Below, piece after piece: positions 1 to 8,274 of a DNA stretch of 30,238 bases. A program made the position numbers and the translations under genes. The notes under the pieces are model-generated. The model ran no database searches, was not told the DNA's origin, and saw nothing but the letters and a program-made list of their open reading frames with translations. Origin of the DNA: Lachnospiraceae bacterium (GTDB lineage Bacteria > Bacillota > Clostridia > Lachnospirales > Lachnospiraceae); the NCBI GenBank assembly GCA_900770785.1, contig CAAGLJ010000168.1, positions 1-30,238 on the forward strand, read 5' to 3'. Numbering within the stretch: position 1 is the first letter of the stretch; each line of letters begins with the position of its first letter.

Positions 1-1833
1 CCTCCCACAATGTGCCGTCTGACACTGTGCATTCTCGGAAGAAAAAACAAATCCAAAACCGTTTGTATTAATATCATTTTTAATGGCATTGGTAAACCCG
101 GATATTTCTTTGGTCATTGTAGTGGTGGCGCAAAGGGCGTGGCTTGCTGCCTCAATATCAAAACGAACCCCTGGATAATTTCTGGTGGTTTTGGAAAAAC
201 GTTCCTTTAAATAAGCAGGACACTGCCATGCAGCCGTAAGCCCTGCCGCCACATAGGCAGCACCAATGTATACTCCTTCAATCCAGAGCTTCATAATATC
301 TTCCTTTTCTTTGGAAAGAGCTGCCATTCCTTCTTCATCCATTATCATTTTCTTATCCAGAATTACTCCTGATTTATCCTTGGGAATAATAGTAATATTG
401 GGAATACAGGGTACTAAAAACTCACTATATTCTTTTTTCATTAAAAATTTGCATTTCTCTTTATATTTCTCTACACCTGTAGATGCCATATCGCTGAATG
501 TAGTTTCTTCCCCTGGTTCAAAGCTGAAAAAAGTGGTAATTTTGTATGGATAAATAGCATTCATCAGGTTAGCTACACTCTCCATAGTATTGCGATCATT
601 TCTCTCTGCCTTTTCATTACCTCCAAAACGAATTCTTTGTAATTTCATTCCCTTATTCTGTTCAATTTCTACATTGGGAATAATACCAAACCAAATAGTG
701 TTATCAAACTCATTCTTATCATTTACTGTATTCAGATAGGTTATAAGTCGTGGTAGATTATTCGCTTTTACCTGCTGCTCCAAACGGTTGTTTGTCACAA
801 GTAAAGTAGGCTTCATTCCATTTTCCTTAACCTTATATTGATCAAAGAAGGTTTTTACACCCAAAATTTTTTCAATCAAGGGTTTAACTACCTTCACAAA
901 GTCATCCTTAGTTTGTTTATAAAAGTCGAGATAATTATTATAGTTTGTCACTTCTTGTTGTACATTTACCTCACTTTCCAGAGTAGAAGTCAGCGGGCAA
1001 TAAGTACGTACTACAAGCTCTCTTACATAATCCGACTGATTTTCATTTAAGGCGTCATAGTCTTCTTTAAATGCTTCAATTAATCCAGTATTAGCACTAT
1101 CATTAATCACCGCCAGCTGTGTATTTTCTTCTTTGCTTACCTCCAGAATTTTTAATTCTCCATCCTCACCCATGCTAAGCAATCCTGCTTTAAACGTCTG
1201 AATACTTTCCTCTTTTTGCCCATCTCCCAGAAGAAGTCTTGTCTTAATATCCTCAATGGCCAGTGGCAGCATTGCCATAACGTTATTGTAATTCTGGCTT
1301 GCCTGCTCAAACATATAGTTTAATTTATCCCCTAAATCCAGCTTTTTAGGATCACCTTCTTCCAAAGCCTCATACTGTCCATAAATATACTGGATTTCTT
1401 TTCGGGACTGGCGAATATCATCCATGATTTTTTTAGGAGAAATCATATCCAGAATCTTATCAAACTTAAAATCCACATTGGCAATTCCCATAGCCCCCTT
1501 CGTTTCAATTAGAGTCAAAAGCATTTTTAAAAAATCGTTGTCCATAGTAAGAGGGATTTCTGTAATACAGTTTTCTGGGATATTTTCCGGCTTTTTCAAG
1601 CTATACATCACCATCTGGTTATTGGCATTGAAAAATGAGTAGACTACAGGAGAAAACAACTCCAGAAATTCTTCAAAACTACTGGCCAATAAACTCTCAT
1701 GAATCTCCTTAATTTTGTCATCTGACAGACTACTTCTTCCTTTTACTTCTCCAATTAATGTCAGTAAATCATTCTTTTCCGGATTAATTTCCTCAAACAG
1801 AATAGCTCTGTTGGTTTGGGTAATTATGTCCAT
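1..1833 (-). CDS. Large soluble protein of unknown function, 3' part missing
   Basis: I do not recognise this gene. It reads open for 611 codons from the ATG at 1833 and runs off the left edge, so the C-terminus is missing. There is no signal peptide and no convincing membrane segment. The first half is acidic and helical, with long charged stretches. The later part turns more hydrophobic, with a small-residue segment GVYIGAAYVAAG near residue 525, then W and P residues and a Gly/Phe-rich stretch near the edge. That segment faintly recalls the C-terminal part of contractile tail sheath proteins, but the likeness is too weak for a name. The start lies 24 bases after the stop of the vWA gene, with an AGAGAGGT ribosome site, so the two are probably one transcript. 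A cytosolic partner or structural protein working with the vWA protein is an inference. Confidence 0.8.
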   Translation of the reverse strand, partial: MDIITQTNRAILFEEINPEKNDLLTLIGEVKGRSSLSDDKIKEIHESLLASSFEEFLELFSPVVYSFFNANNQMVMYSLKKPENIPENCITEIPLTMDNDFLKMLLTLIETKGAMGIANVDFKFDKILDMISPKKIMDDIRQSRKEIQYIYGQYEALEEGDPKKLDLGDKLNYMFEQASQNYNNVMAMLPLAIEDIKTRLLLGDGQKEESIQTFKAGLLSMGEDGELKILEVSKEENTQLAVINDSANTGLIEAFKEDYDALNENQSDYVRELVVRTYCPLTSTLESEVNVQQEVTNYNNYLDFYKQTKDDFVKVVKPLIEKILGVKTFFDQYKVKENGMKPTLLVTNNRLEQQVKANNLPRLITYLNTVNDKNEFDNTIWFGIIPNVEIEQNKGMKLQRIRFGGNEKAERNDRNTMESVANLMNAIYPYKITTFFSFEPGEETTFSDMASTGVEKYKEKCKFLMKKEYSEFLVPCIPNITIIPKDKSGVILDKKMIMDEEGMAALSKEKEDIMKLWIEGVYIGAAYVAAGLTAAWQCPAYLKERFSKTTRNYPGVRFDIEAASHALCATTTMTKEISGFTNAIKNDINTNGFGFVFSSENAQCQTAHCGR

Positions 1834-1857
1834 TGCTAAATACCTCTCTTCCTTTGT

Positions 1858-3888
1858 TTAAATCATTGATATATAATGCACTTCCAATTCACATTTTCCA
1901 TCTTTGGAAGTGATGTATATTACATTTCCACAACTAATCACATACTGCATTCGACGACATACCAGAGAATTTCCAACCATTATTGTCGATGTCGATTCCT
2001 GGTAAAAAATCAGTTCTCTTCCCTCAGCCGGAAAAAAGAAGATTTTATCCAATTCCAACATATCTATAAGCTCTGGGTAATCTGCAAACATATCCTTCAA
2101 CACAATCTTTTTTTCTCGAATGGGATAAAGAGCAAAGGATAACGGCGGAACCTCTTCCATCTCCTCCGGCAGTCGGGTAAAATAAGCATTCAGCTTTCCA
2201 GTAAAAGAACCTTCGCTTTTTTCTTCAATTCTGATTGGCAATGGGATAGTCGATGCTTTTTTCTGCTGAATTCTCAGTAATATCAATGCAATAGTAACCA
2301 ATATAACTACCGCAATCATCCAATATGCTTCTAAAAAAGTTTTTATTCTTACTGATATATTAACAGCCAGTCCTCCTTCCCCATCAGATACCAGTAATTT
2401 AATTTCCCCGTTTCCTCTTCCTATGGGGCGGATAATGAGCTGGTTACCTTTAAGTCTGGCTTCCACAATATTTTCAGGCACCTGCTGCAATTCAAAGGTC
2501 AGAATATCCCCATCGCTATCAACCACATATTCTTGTAAATTAATAACCTGTTCTCTAGAAGAGTTAATAAACTCTATCTCCTGAGATAAATGACTTTCTG
2601 GAAGGGTATTTTCCACCATGACTCCTGTACATATATATCTATTGGTTATTCCGCTCCCCGTATTCACGTAGAGGGTATACTCGCCCGACTCCTCCAGGTG
2701 GACTATACCATGTAATGTTCCCTCTTCTTTTTCTATTACTATTGGTACTTCTTTTTTCGTAGTCTGGTGTACCGCTTTACCCGTCCAGGAAATTCCTTTT
2801 ACTTCTTCTCTTTCCAGTAGGGAATTTCCTTTCTGGTCAAAAAAGTTTACAAAAAAAGCAGAGGGATCACTCCGTTTTATTCCCTGAGGCCAGGATAAAG
2901 TGGGGGTTACTTCTCTTTTTTCCAGGATAAATACCCATACCTTTTGCTGTTCCACTGTATTAAAAGTAATGGTAAAACTTTCTTTATTACTGTTTATCTC
3001 AGAAGTGGCAAAAAAACTGTCTGGCAGTTGAATAAGCCCCTGGCTATTCCTATTAGATATGGCTATCTCTCTAAGCTCCTGATTGGATAAAAGTATGATA
3101 GTCAATGCTTCTGTCTCTCCACTGCCTTCATAGTTGACTTTTTGTGTTCCTGCTCCATAAGTACTATTTCCCATTTCTTTCAGCGAAAAACTCAGATTAT
3201 TCAAAAACAGCTTTTCAAAAATAGCAATTAATTCACCTGCTTCTTTTGCAATATAAGCCTGTCCATTCGTTCTTGTAGAAATATCCTGTAATTCTGCTTT
3301 ACTGCTTTCTGTTCCAAATGAAATAGTGGAAATGGAGACTCCGGATGACTGACACATTTTTATTACTTCTTCAATATCCCTATCCGAGTCCTCTTTAGTC
3401 CTTCCTCGAGTAGATAATTTTAAATCTGTTTCACCATCGGATAAAAGAAGGATACTTTTTGGCCCCGGTATATCCTTAAGCATCTCATAGGCAGTATATA
3501 GCCCCAGACCAATATCTGTTTCCCCTTCATAGGGTGTGCCCATGATTGTTGCTTTCAATTCCTCTAGGTCGCTTTTTGTCTTTAAAGAAGTTAATGGATA
3601 CTTGGTTAAAATAGTGTCATTGTATGCCACAAACCCTATATTTATGCTTTCTTCTTTCAACACATCCAACATCGTTGCCATTACTCTGGGAACACTTCTA
3701 TGGTTATCATGGATATTCATTGAACCGCTATGATCTATTACAATAATCATGCTTCCTGGCTCTGTCTCCAAAGCTGCTTCCTTCGCCAAAATCTGTTTTT
3801 TACATGTAATAAACAGAAAAATAATGATTAACTGGAAGAAAAGTATCTTTTTTTGAAAAATCTTTCTTTTTTTATTTTTTTCTTTCAC
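1858..3888 (-). CDS. Membrane-anchored von Willebrand factor A protein
   Basis: The product has 676 residues. A basic N-terminus and hydrophobic stretch at about 14-28 form a signal peptide or anchor. The vWA domain spans about 45-230 and has an intact metal site: DHSGS at 52-56, T124 in GETD, and D151 in LLLSDGETD. Beta-rich extracellular segments follow, the last of them (about 436-516) resembling a cadherin-like or Ig-like fold with a DSDGD loop. A transmembrane helix lies at about 520-540, and about 135 cytosolic residues of unknown type end the protein. The start is GTG; an overlapping ATG just upstream is out of frame. The vWA head faces outside and likely binds protein ligands through a bound divalent cation, while the tail could signal to or dock the downstream gene product. 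The partner is unknown. Confidence 0.88.
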   Translation of the reverse strand: MKEKNKKRKIFQKKILFFQLIIIFLFITCKKQILAKEAALETEPGSMIIVIDHSGSMNIHDNHRSVPRVMATMLDVLKEESINIGFVAYNDTILTKYPLTSLKTKSDLEELKATIMGTPYEGETDIGLGLYTAYEMLKDIPGPKSILLLSDGETDLKLSTRGRTKEDSDRDIEEVIKMCQSSGVSISTISFGTESSKAELQDISTRTNGQAYIAKEAGELIAIFEKLFLNNLSFSLKEMGNSTYGAGTQKVNYEGSGETEALTIILLSNQELREIAISNRNSQGLIQLPDSFFATSEINSNKESFTITFNTVEQQKVWVFILEKREVTPTLSWPQGIKRSDPSAFFVNFFDQKGNSLLEREEVKGISWTGKAVHQTTKKEVPIVIEKEEGTLHGIVHLEESGEYTLYVNTGSGITNRYICTGVMVENTLPESHLSQEIEFINSSREQVINLQEYVVDSDGDILTFELQQVPENIVEARLKGNQLIIRPIGRGNGEIKLLVSDGEGGLAVNISVRIKTFLEAYWMIAVVILVTIALILLRIQQKKASTIPLPIRIEEKSEGSFTGKLNAYFTRLPEEMEEVPPLSFALYPIREKKIVLKDMFADYPELIDMLELDKIFFFPAEGRELIFYQESTSTIMVGNSLVCRRMQYVISCGNVIYITSKDGKCELEVHYISMI

Positions 3889-3924
3889 CTGTTTTCCCCA
3901 TACCTTTGTAAAACTATTGCCTAT

Positions 3925-3953
3925 TTTTTATCTTTTTCGACAAAAGAAGTCAA
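3925..3953 (-). promoter_or_regulatory. Candidate promoter for the vWA operon
   Basis: On the minus strand TTGACT (3948-3953) is followed after 17 bases by TAAAAA (3925-3930). This is a good -35 with a fair -10, about 35 bases before the GTG start. It lies just past the agr terminator, as expected for a separate transcription unit. Confidence 0.45.
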
Positions 3954-4000
3954 CAAGTAGGCGGATATTGTACAGGAAAATCTCCAATATTGACAGAATT

Positions 4001-4044
4001 AAAAAATCAGTTTTGATTTCACCACAAAGGTGTTCAAAACTGAT
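4001..4044 (-). terminator. Rho-independent terminator of the agr-like locus
   Basis: The arms 4006-4016 and 4034-4044 match over 11 bases (ATCAGTTTTGA and its complement), and the loop contains a further CACC/GGTG pairing. Read on the minus strand, the hairpin is followed by a run of T. It sits 23 bases after the AgrB stop. Confidence 0.85.
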
Positions 4045-4067
4045 TCATATGACAACGTCATTTTAAC

Positions 4068-4637
4068 TTATTTATTCTTTATTCTACCAAGGATCAGCAT
4101 TATTGCTATTATACCATGGCATATGGCCAAAACAGCTCCCTGTTCATAAAAAGTAAAATATAGACATATACCTACTACAGTCTCGGACAGCCATAAAATC
4201 CTGCTTATTTTCCCATACTTTCGTATTTCTAAATAATCTAAAGGTTTGTTCTTATCCTGCACCGGTGCTGAGCTGAAAATCACAAGACCGGAAACAGCAA
4301 AAAAAGCCGGATACCAGAATATAAAATATCCAGCTTTCATTTGATCGCTGAAAAAACAGACCATTCCCAGAATTACTGTTGAAATTATTGAACAGCTTAA
4401 ATGATTATCTGCATGTAAACCGCCAGCAAATGATCTTAATGGCATATATGCAAGTAAAAATATCAGTACTGTTACAACATCATTAAACAGCCATGCAATA
4501 ACTCCTGCCAAAGCAATATTAATAATCTGCCCCAATAATATTTCATACGCATACTGGTATATGGTCTGCTCTTCCGTTTTCAGTGTTCCTCTTGCAATCT
4601 GCCAAATGACAAATTGCTTTGATATTTTCGCTAGCAT
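4068..4637 (-). CDS. agrB: AgrB-like peptide-processing membrane protease
   Basis: AgrB proteins cut the AgrD prepeptide at the membrane and help form its thiolactone ring. This 189-residue product has the family length, several hydrophobic helices and the signature RSFAGGLHAD. H75 and C82 have the same seven-residue spacing as the catalytic His77 and Cys84 of Staphylococcus aureus AgrB. The ATG overlaps the stop of the upstream prepeptide gene as TGATG, so translation of the two is coupled. A strong terminator follows. Function in a quorum-sensing circuit with the kinase and regulator encoded upstream follows from the family and the arrangement. Confidence 0.93.
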   Translation of the reverse strand: MLAKISKQFVIWQIARGTLKTEEQTIYQYAYEILLGQIINIALAGVIAWLFNDVVTVLIFLLAYMPLRSFAGGLHADNHLSCSIISTVILGMVCFFSDQMKAGYFIFWYPAFFAVSGLVIFSSAPVQDKNKPLDYLEIRKYGKISRILWLSETVVGICLYFTFYEQGAVLAICHGIIAIMLILGRIKNK

Positions 4638-4798
4638 CAGAATTTCCTGTACTGCTTTACTTCATCTGGTACTTTTGGCTGATAATGTATCCAATTACAA
4701 GCTACATTTATGGAGTGATTCATCGCTAAATGTGCAACTGCATTAATTATCCAGATAAAGCCATTCAATATAATAATAATTTTTAATCTTCTGTCCAT
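4637..4798 (-). CDS. agrD: AgrD-like cyclic autoinducer prepeptide
   Basis: This 53-residue gene is easy to miss. The N-terminus is basic and then hydrophobic (residues 3-22), like the amphipathic leader of AgrD. The middle holds the single cysteine C34 in VACNWIH. The tail YQPKVPDEVKQ aligns position by position with the S. aureus AgrD recognition tail DEPEVPAEL, including both prolines, the V before the second one, and the E. On that alignment cleavage falls after H38, giving a five-residue thiolactone ring C-N-W-I-H with a short N-terminal extension. The ribosome site AGAGGA lies about 7 bases before the ATG. The gene comes before agrB, the reverse of the staphylococcal order. The exact mature N-terminus cannot be seen. 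Confidence 0.88.
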   Translation of the reverse strand: MDRRLKIIIILNGFIWIINAVAHLAMNHSINVACNWIHYQPKVPDEVKQYRKF

Positions 4799-4863
4799 GA
4801 TTTTTCCTCTTTCTTTAAGACAGAATAATAAAAATTTATGCGTTTTTCAAATAAAAGGCAAAA

Positions 4864-4869
4864 ATTATA
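4864..4869 (-). promoter_or_regulatory. Candidate -10 box for separate agrD-agrB transcription
   Basis: TATAAT occurs on the minus strand in the 98-base gap between the kinase and the prepeptide gene, about 65 bases before the ATG. The best -35 at the right distance (TGTCAA, spacer 18) is poor, so this is a weak call. Confidence 0.3.
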
Positions 4870-4887
4870 CATAAAAAATGCCGATAT

Positions 4888-4917
4888 TTGACATTACTAT
4901 ACTTTACATGATATAAT
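4888..4917 (+). promoter_or_regulatory. Consensus promoter pointing antisense into the kinase gene
   Basis: On the plus strand TTGACA (4888-4893) and TATAAT (4912-4917) are both perfect, the spacer is 18, and a TG one base before the -10 gives an extended -10. It overlaps the last codons of the AgrC-like gene and points into it, with no plus-strand gene downstream. An antisense RNA is possible but unproven. Confidence 0.5.
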
Positions 4918-6219
4918 CAATGTGGTTACAAACCATTCATTTTGGCTCGTTAATTCAAGAGTCCCACCGTACTTCTCTGCCAAGTCCGTTACAATTCCAA
5001 TTCCCAAACCATGATCTTCAGGGTTACTCTTTGTACTTAAAAACTGTGTACCATTTTTAAACGGACTCATTAACCACGTGTTTTCTATTTCAAACACCAA
5101 CATATAATCATTTCCCATGTATAGATTGACGTTCATTTTTCGTTTTTCCGGCTCACACTTGCCTGCTGCTTCTACCGCATTCTCCAAAAGATTACTGAAC
5201 AGTGAAATCTTATCATCATCCTCAATGAAGTCCATTTTAATTCCTTCCTCAATGAAAATTTTTGTCTCGATTTCCCCTGCTTCTGCCCTGTTTTTATATT
5301 CTGATAATATGGAATTAAATACAGGGCTATCAGTATATAATGATTGCTGCTTCTCTTCCGATATCTTACCCTCTACATTATCGATTATATTTACAATTAA
5401 TTCATTTTCCCCCGATATTGCCAGGTTTCTAAGTTGATTAAAATATTGATGGATATCATGCATGTATTTTCGATATACGGTATTTGTCTTTTCAATACTA
5501 TCAAAGTGGTTCTTATCCATATCTTTCTTCAATAATACTAATTCTGCCGTCTTTACTTTATTCATTGCCCTTGTAAGATCTGCTAATATAACAAATACTA
5601 CCGCATTGGAAAAGTATTGGAGAATAGCTCCACTACACATCAATATCTGCATTTTTCTCTGCTGTGGATATTCAACATAGAAGAAGATAAACAGAATAAG
5701 CACTGAAGCAAAAGGCAGAATAAGAAGATGCCAGTCTGAATTACTATCCTCTGTAAGCTCTAACTTTCTGGTATATTTTTCAATATACAATAAGAGAAAA
5801 AATGATAAAATATACTCTATTACCAGAAAAAACATCCCATACGGTGGAAACAGTTTAATACTAAGCTGTGGTCTGACTTCTCTTATTAAGCGGAATACCA
5901 TTTCAAATGCCAGCTCCCGCAGACAGGCAAAAATAATATAATAGATTAAGGTGTACACTAATCTTTTTTGAATGGAGATTTTAAATACAAAAGAAGAAAA
6001 TACAAAATAACATATAGGTACGATAAGAAAATTGAGCGTCGGCTTTCCCAGTAAATTTACACTATAAATACTGCCCCAAGTTAAAAGGAAGATTCCTGCC
6101 AATCTCCATCCATTCAGATCACTTCGTCTAAACATGGAACGATAAAAACTGAATGACATAAAAACATCAAAGCCACACAGTATAAAATGGATAAATGTAT
6201 TTAGTACGGTTTCCATCAT
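4897..6219 (-). CDS. AgrC-like GHKL sensor histidine kinase
   Basis: The 440 residues divide into a polytopic N-terminal sensor (about 5-7 hydrophobic helices, residues 8-215), a linker helix, and a GHKL kinase domain. The phosphoacceptor motif is MHDIHQYFNQL with H254. The ATP site has an N box NLLENAVEA at 343-351 and a G box GLGIGI at 404-409. This is the layout of AgrC receptors for cyclic peptides. The ATG follows the response regulator stop by two bases, and its ribosome site GGAGG lies inside the last codons of that gene, so translation is coupled. The likely ligand is the peptide encoded just downstream. Confidence 0.92.
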   Translation of the reverse strand: MMETVLNTFIHFILCGFDVFMSFSFYRSMFRRSDLNGWRLAGIFLLTWGSIYSVNLLGKPTLNFLIVPICYFVFSSFVFKISIQKRLVYTLIYYIIFACLRELAFEMVFRLIREVRPQLSIKLFPPYGMFFLVIEYILSFFLLLYIEKYTRKLELTEDSNSDWHLLILPFASVLILFIFFYVEYPQQRKMQILMCSGAILQYFSNAVVFVILADLTRAMNKVKTAELVLLKKDMDKNHFDSIEKTNTVYRKYMHDIHQYFNQLRNLAISGENELIVNIIDNVEGKISEEKQQSLYTDSPVFNSILSEYKNRAEAGEIETKIFIEEGIKMDFIEDDDKISLFSNLLENAVEAAGKCEPEKRKMNVNLYMGNDYMLVFEIENTWLMSPFKNGTQFLSTKSNPEDHGLGIGIVTDLAEKYGGTLELTSQNEWFVTTLIISCKV

Positions 6220-6221
6220 AA

Positions 6222-7003
6222 TTAGATCCTCCGGTATTTTGACGTCAGAAACTTTCTCTTTAATTCATTAAATTCTACTGCCTTACTACGGGTTATTTTA
6301 AAATGCATTGCCGGAAAACCCTCCAACCTGATATCATTATCTGCACAGGAAATTACATACTTAAAATTAATAATGTAGCTGTCATGGGGATATCCAAAGC
6401 CATAATTTCGCAACATTTCATAAAGATTGGCCAACTTATCAGAAACCCTTACTTCAAGATGATTTCCTTCCTGCGATGAAAGATGATAGCGTTTTAATGC
6501 TACTTCAGAGATATAAACTCGAACTGTCTTTTTGTATTTTTGTATTTTTCAATATAAACGATGTCATCCGCTTTAAGAACAATTTTCTTTCCATCCACCT
6601 TTGCAACAATAGTCGGCATCTGGGCAATCTCCATCATCTTATCCAAAGATGCTTTAATATAACTGTTTTTCATATGTTGGGGCATATTTTTCTTTAAAAA
6701 TCGATATGCCTGCATCTCAATACTGTGTAAAGATGGCTCCTCATAACCTGTATAATAAACCAAAACAACACTGTCATCCCGGCTTCTGATTTGTTTTGCT
6801 GTTTTATTCCCATCCAATTCCTTCATGCGAACGTCCAGAAAAATAATGGAAAATCTGATATGCTCCATTGCATTAAGAAGCTGACTTCCAGATTTAAACT
6901 CATGAAACCTAAGCATACCTTCATATTCTTTAAATTGCTCAATATCTCTTTTTAGAATTTGAATATCCAATGGATCATCATCACATATTGCTACTTCATA
7001 CAT
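6222..7003 (-). pseudogene. LytTR-family response regulator, frameshifted by an 8-bp duplication
   Basis: This is the response regulator partner of the AgrC-like kinase. The receiver domain is intact (residues 1-125), with acidic D8-D9, phosphoacceptor D57 in IIFLDVRM, and a later lysine. The LytTR DNA-binding domain begins near residue 135 but the frame ends after residue 167 at 6500. The rest of the domain, ending in residues SKYRRI, continues in another frame to the stop at 6222. The break lies at 6529-6549, where the 8-base unit AAAAATAC (minus strand) is repeated. Removing one unit gives a continuous 257-residue protein reading DIVYIEKYKKTVRVYI, a better LytTR match. As written, the gene makes a protein lacking half its DNA-binding domain. 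It could be a phase-variable allele, a dead gene or a sequencing error. Confidence 0.85.
6529..6549. repeat. 8-bp tandem repeat causing the frameshift
   Basis: On the plus strand TTTTTGTA occurs twice (6529-6536, 6537-6544), followed by TTTTT (6545-6549). Loss of one unit changes the frame of the response regulator gene by the amount needed to join its two halves. Confidence 0.9.
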
Positions 7004-7063
7004 CAGTTCTTCTCCCTGTTCTTTAGTAATAACTATATATTTTAAGAAAACTTATTCAGATTT

Positions 7064-7393
7064 TTATTTCTCCGCAAGCCTTAGCGTATATTCCATAATA
7101 CGTCTAAGCAACTCAACTCTCTCTTCTTTACTGCAATTACTCAAGATTCGAATAATATCACGGGAGTTTTCTGATTTACCCGTAATTAAATATGTAGAAT
7201 CAATTCCATATTTATTATATAATGCTAAAAATTTTTCTGCTTGAATTCCATACATCCCATTCTCTAATTTTCGATAATGTTCTACACCAATATTTATAGC
7301 CTCAGCAAATTCGTCCTGGCTGTAACCTCTATATTCTCTTACCTCCTGCAGCCTTTTACCAATTTGTACATTAATATCTTTTTTTGTAATCAT
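7064..7393 (-). CDS. Small XRE-family helix-turn-helix regulator
   Basis: The 109-residue product has an XRE/Cro-type DNA-binding domain at about 10-68, with the pattern IGKRLQEVREYRGYSQDEFA and a recognition-helix region ending in YRKLENG. A short helical tail (about 80-109) may dimerise. The ATG has a strong AAAGGAGAG ribosome site. It is the first gene of the agr-like group, 60 bases before the response regulator, so it probably controls that locus; this is inference from position. No clear operator could be read upstream. Confidence 0.85.
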   Translation of the reverse strand: MITKKDINVQIGKRLQEVREYRGYSQDEFAEAINIGVEHYRKLENGMYGIQAEKFLALYNKYGIDSTYLITGKSENSRDIIRILSNCSKEERVELLRRIMEYTLRLAEK

Positions 7394-7696
7394 AATTAAT
7401 CTCTCCTTTAGTCCAATGATAGCAATAATTAATTGAGAAAAACAGAGTGCATCGCGACAATTTTTTGTTGTATTACATCTTTCGATTTTATACTTGTATC
7501 TGCTATAGATATTGTTAAATCAGAATATATGTTGATGATCCATAGATAGCGTATGATATTGGTACAGTGTTTTTAAGTGAATTAATTTTTACACAATATC
7601 GTTTTTTTTAGGGAAAGTAAAAGTGGCCCCAAGACATTTCGTCTTTCGGCCACTTTTTAAAATACTCCTTATCTTACTTTTCTAATGTTTAATGGA
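7394..7696. other. Gene-free AT-rich stretch before the XRE gene
   Basis: This 303-base gap must carry the promoter of the agr-like group on the minus strand, but I find only weak matches (for example TATCAT near 7425) and name none. The left part holds no ORF with a ribosome site. The right part holds the terminator at 7619-7657. Confidence 0.6.
7619..7657 (-). terminator. Terminator of the RHH gene, possibly bidirectional
   Basis: AAAAGTGGCC (7619-7628) pairs with GGCCACTTTT (7648-7657), with an inner AAGAC/GTCTT pairing around an ATTTC loop. T-rich bases flank both sides, so it can end minus-strand transcription of the RHH gene and may also work in the other direction. Confidence 0.8.
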
Positions 7697-7903
7697 TTAT
7701 TTTTTTCTTGCTTCCTCTTTTACTTTTACATCCGCTTCGGAAACATAGTCATCTATAGCATAAAGACAGCATTGTACAACCAATTCATTAAAAGAAACAC
7801 CTTCCTCTGCTGCAATTTGTGAAAGTCTTTCCGAAAGTCCCTCTGGAAACCGAACAGTTTTAATTGAATATGATCCATTTTTTTGCTTATTAACCTTAAA
7901 CAT
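7697..7903 (-). CDS. Small ribbon-helix-helix DNA-binding protein
   Basis: The 68 residues fit an Arc/CopG-like ribbon-helix-helix fold: a strand SIKTVRFPEG, helix LSERLSQIAAEE, turn GVS, and second helix FNELVVQCCLYAIDDYV. Such proteins are transcriptional repressors or antitoxins. There is no toxin-like gene beside it; both neighbours are further than 300 bases away. A GAGGTG ribosome site precedes the ATG and a strong hairpin follows the stop, so it is a single-gene unit. Confidence 0.75.
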   Translation of the reverse strand: MFKVNKQKNGSYSIKTVRFPEGLSERLSQIAAEEGVSFNELVVQCCLYAIDDYVSEADVKVKEEARKK

Positions 7904-8274
7904 ATGTTTTTCACCTCAAAAAGTATTCTGAGTTTAATATAATCATTATTGCTTAAAATTTATACATGCAAATTATGAATATAAATAAGAATCAAAATAT
8001 GATTCATAAAATAAATATAAAATTACTTCTTTTATTTTGTAATTGACTTTCCAATTTATAAGGCCTATTAAAGAAGCATATAGTCGGTTGTATTCCAGCC
8101 ACAATTTGTATATGCTATAAATTAGGGAATTGTGGAATTCGCCAAGCTCGTTCGTAAGCTTGAATCAAAACAAGGATAAATTCGTGTAGAGCACGAATTC
8201 TGGACGAAATGTGGATAAACGGATATTTTAGGTGTACTTTGATAAGCCGTACGCTTTATAAGAGTTGGTAAGTC
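7904..8274. other. Very AT-rich gene-free stretch next to the transposase remnant
   Basis: I see no gene in these 371 bases. The promoter of the RHH gene must lie at the left end on the minus strand but is not clear. A small perfect hairpin AATTCGTG/CACGAATT lies at 8179-8199. The right half is less AT-rich and may contain the decayed end of the insertion element, but no terminal inverted repeat could be matched. Confidence 0.5.

Noticed and set aside
6529..6540. Programmed -1 ribosomal frameshift in the response regulator gene
   Set aside because: The local codons ACA AAA AGA do not form a true X-XXY-YYZ slippery heptamer, and the 8-bp duplication explains the break better.
7697..7903. Toxin-antitoxin pair with the ribbon-helix-helix protein as antitoxin
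   Set aside because: No toxin-like gene lies on either side, and the gene has its own terminator.
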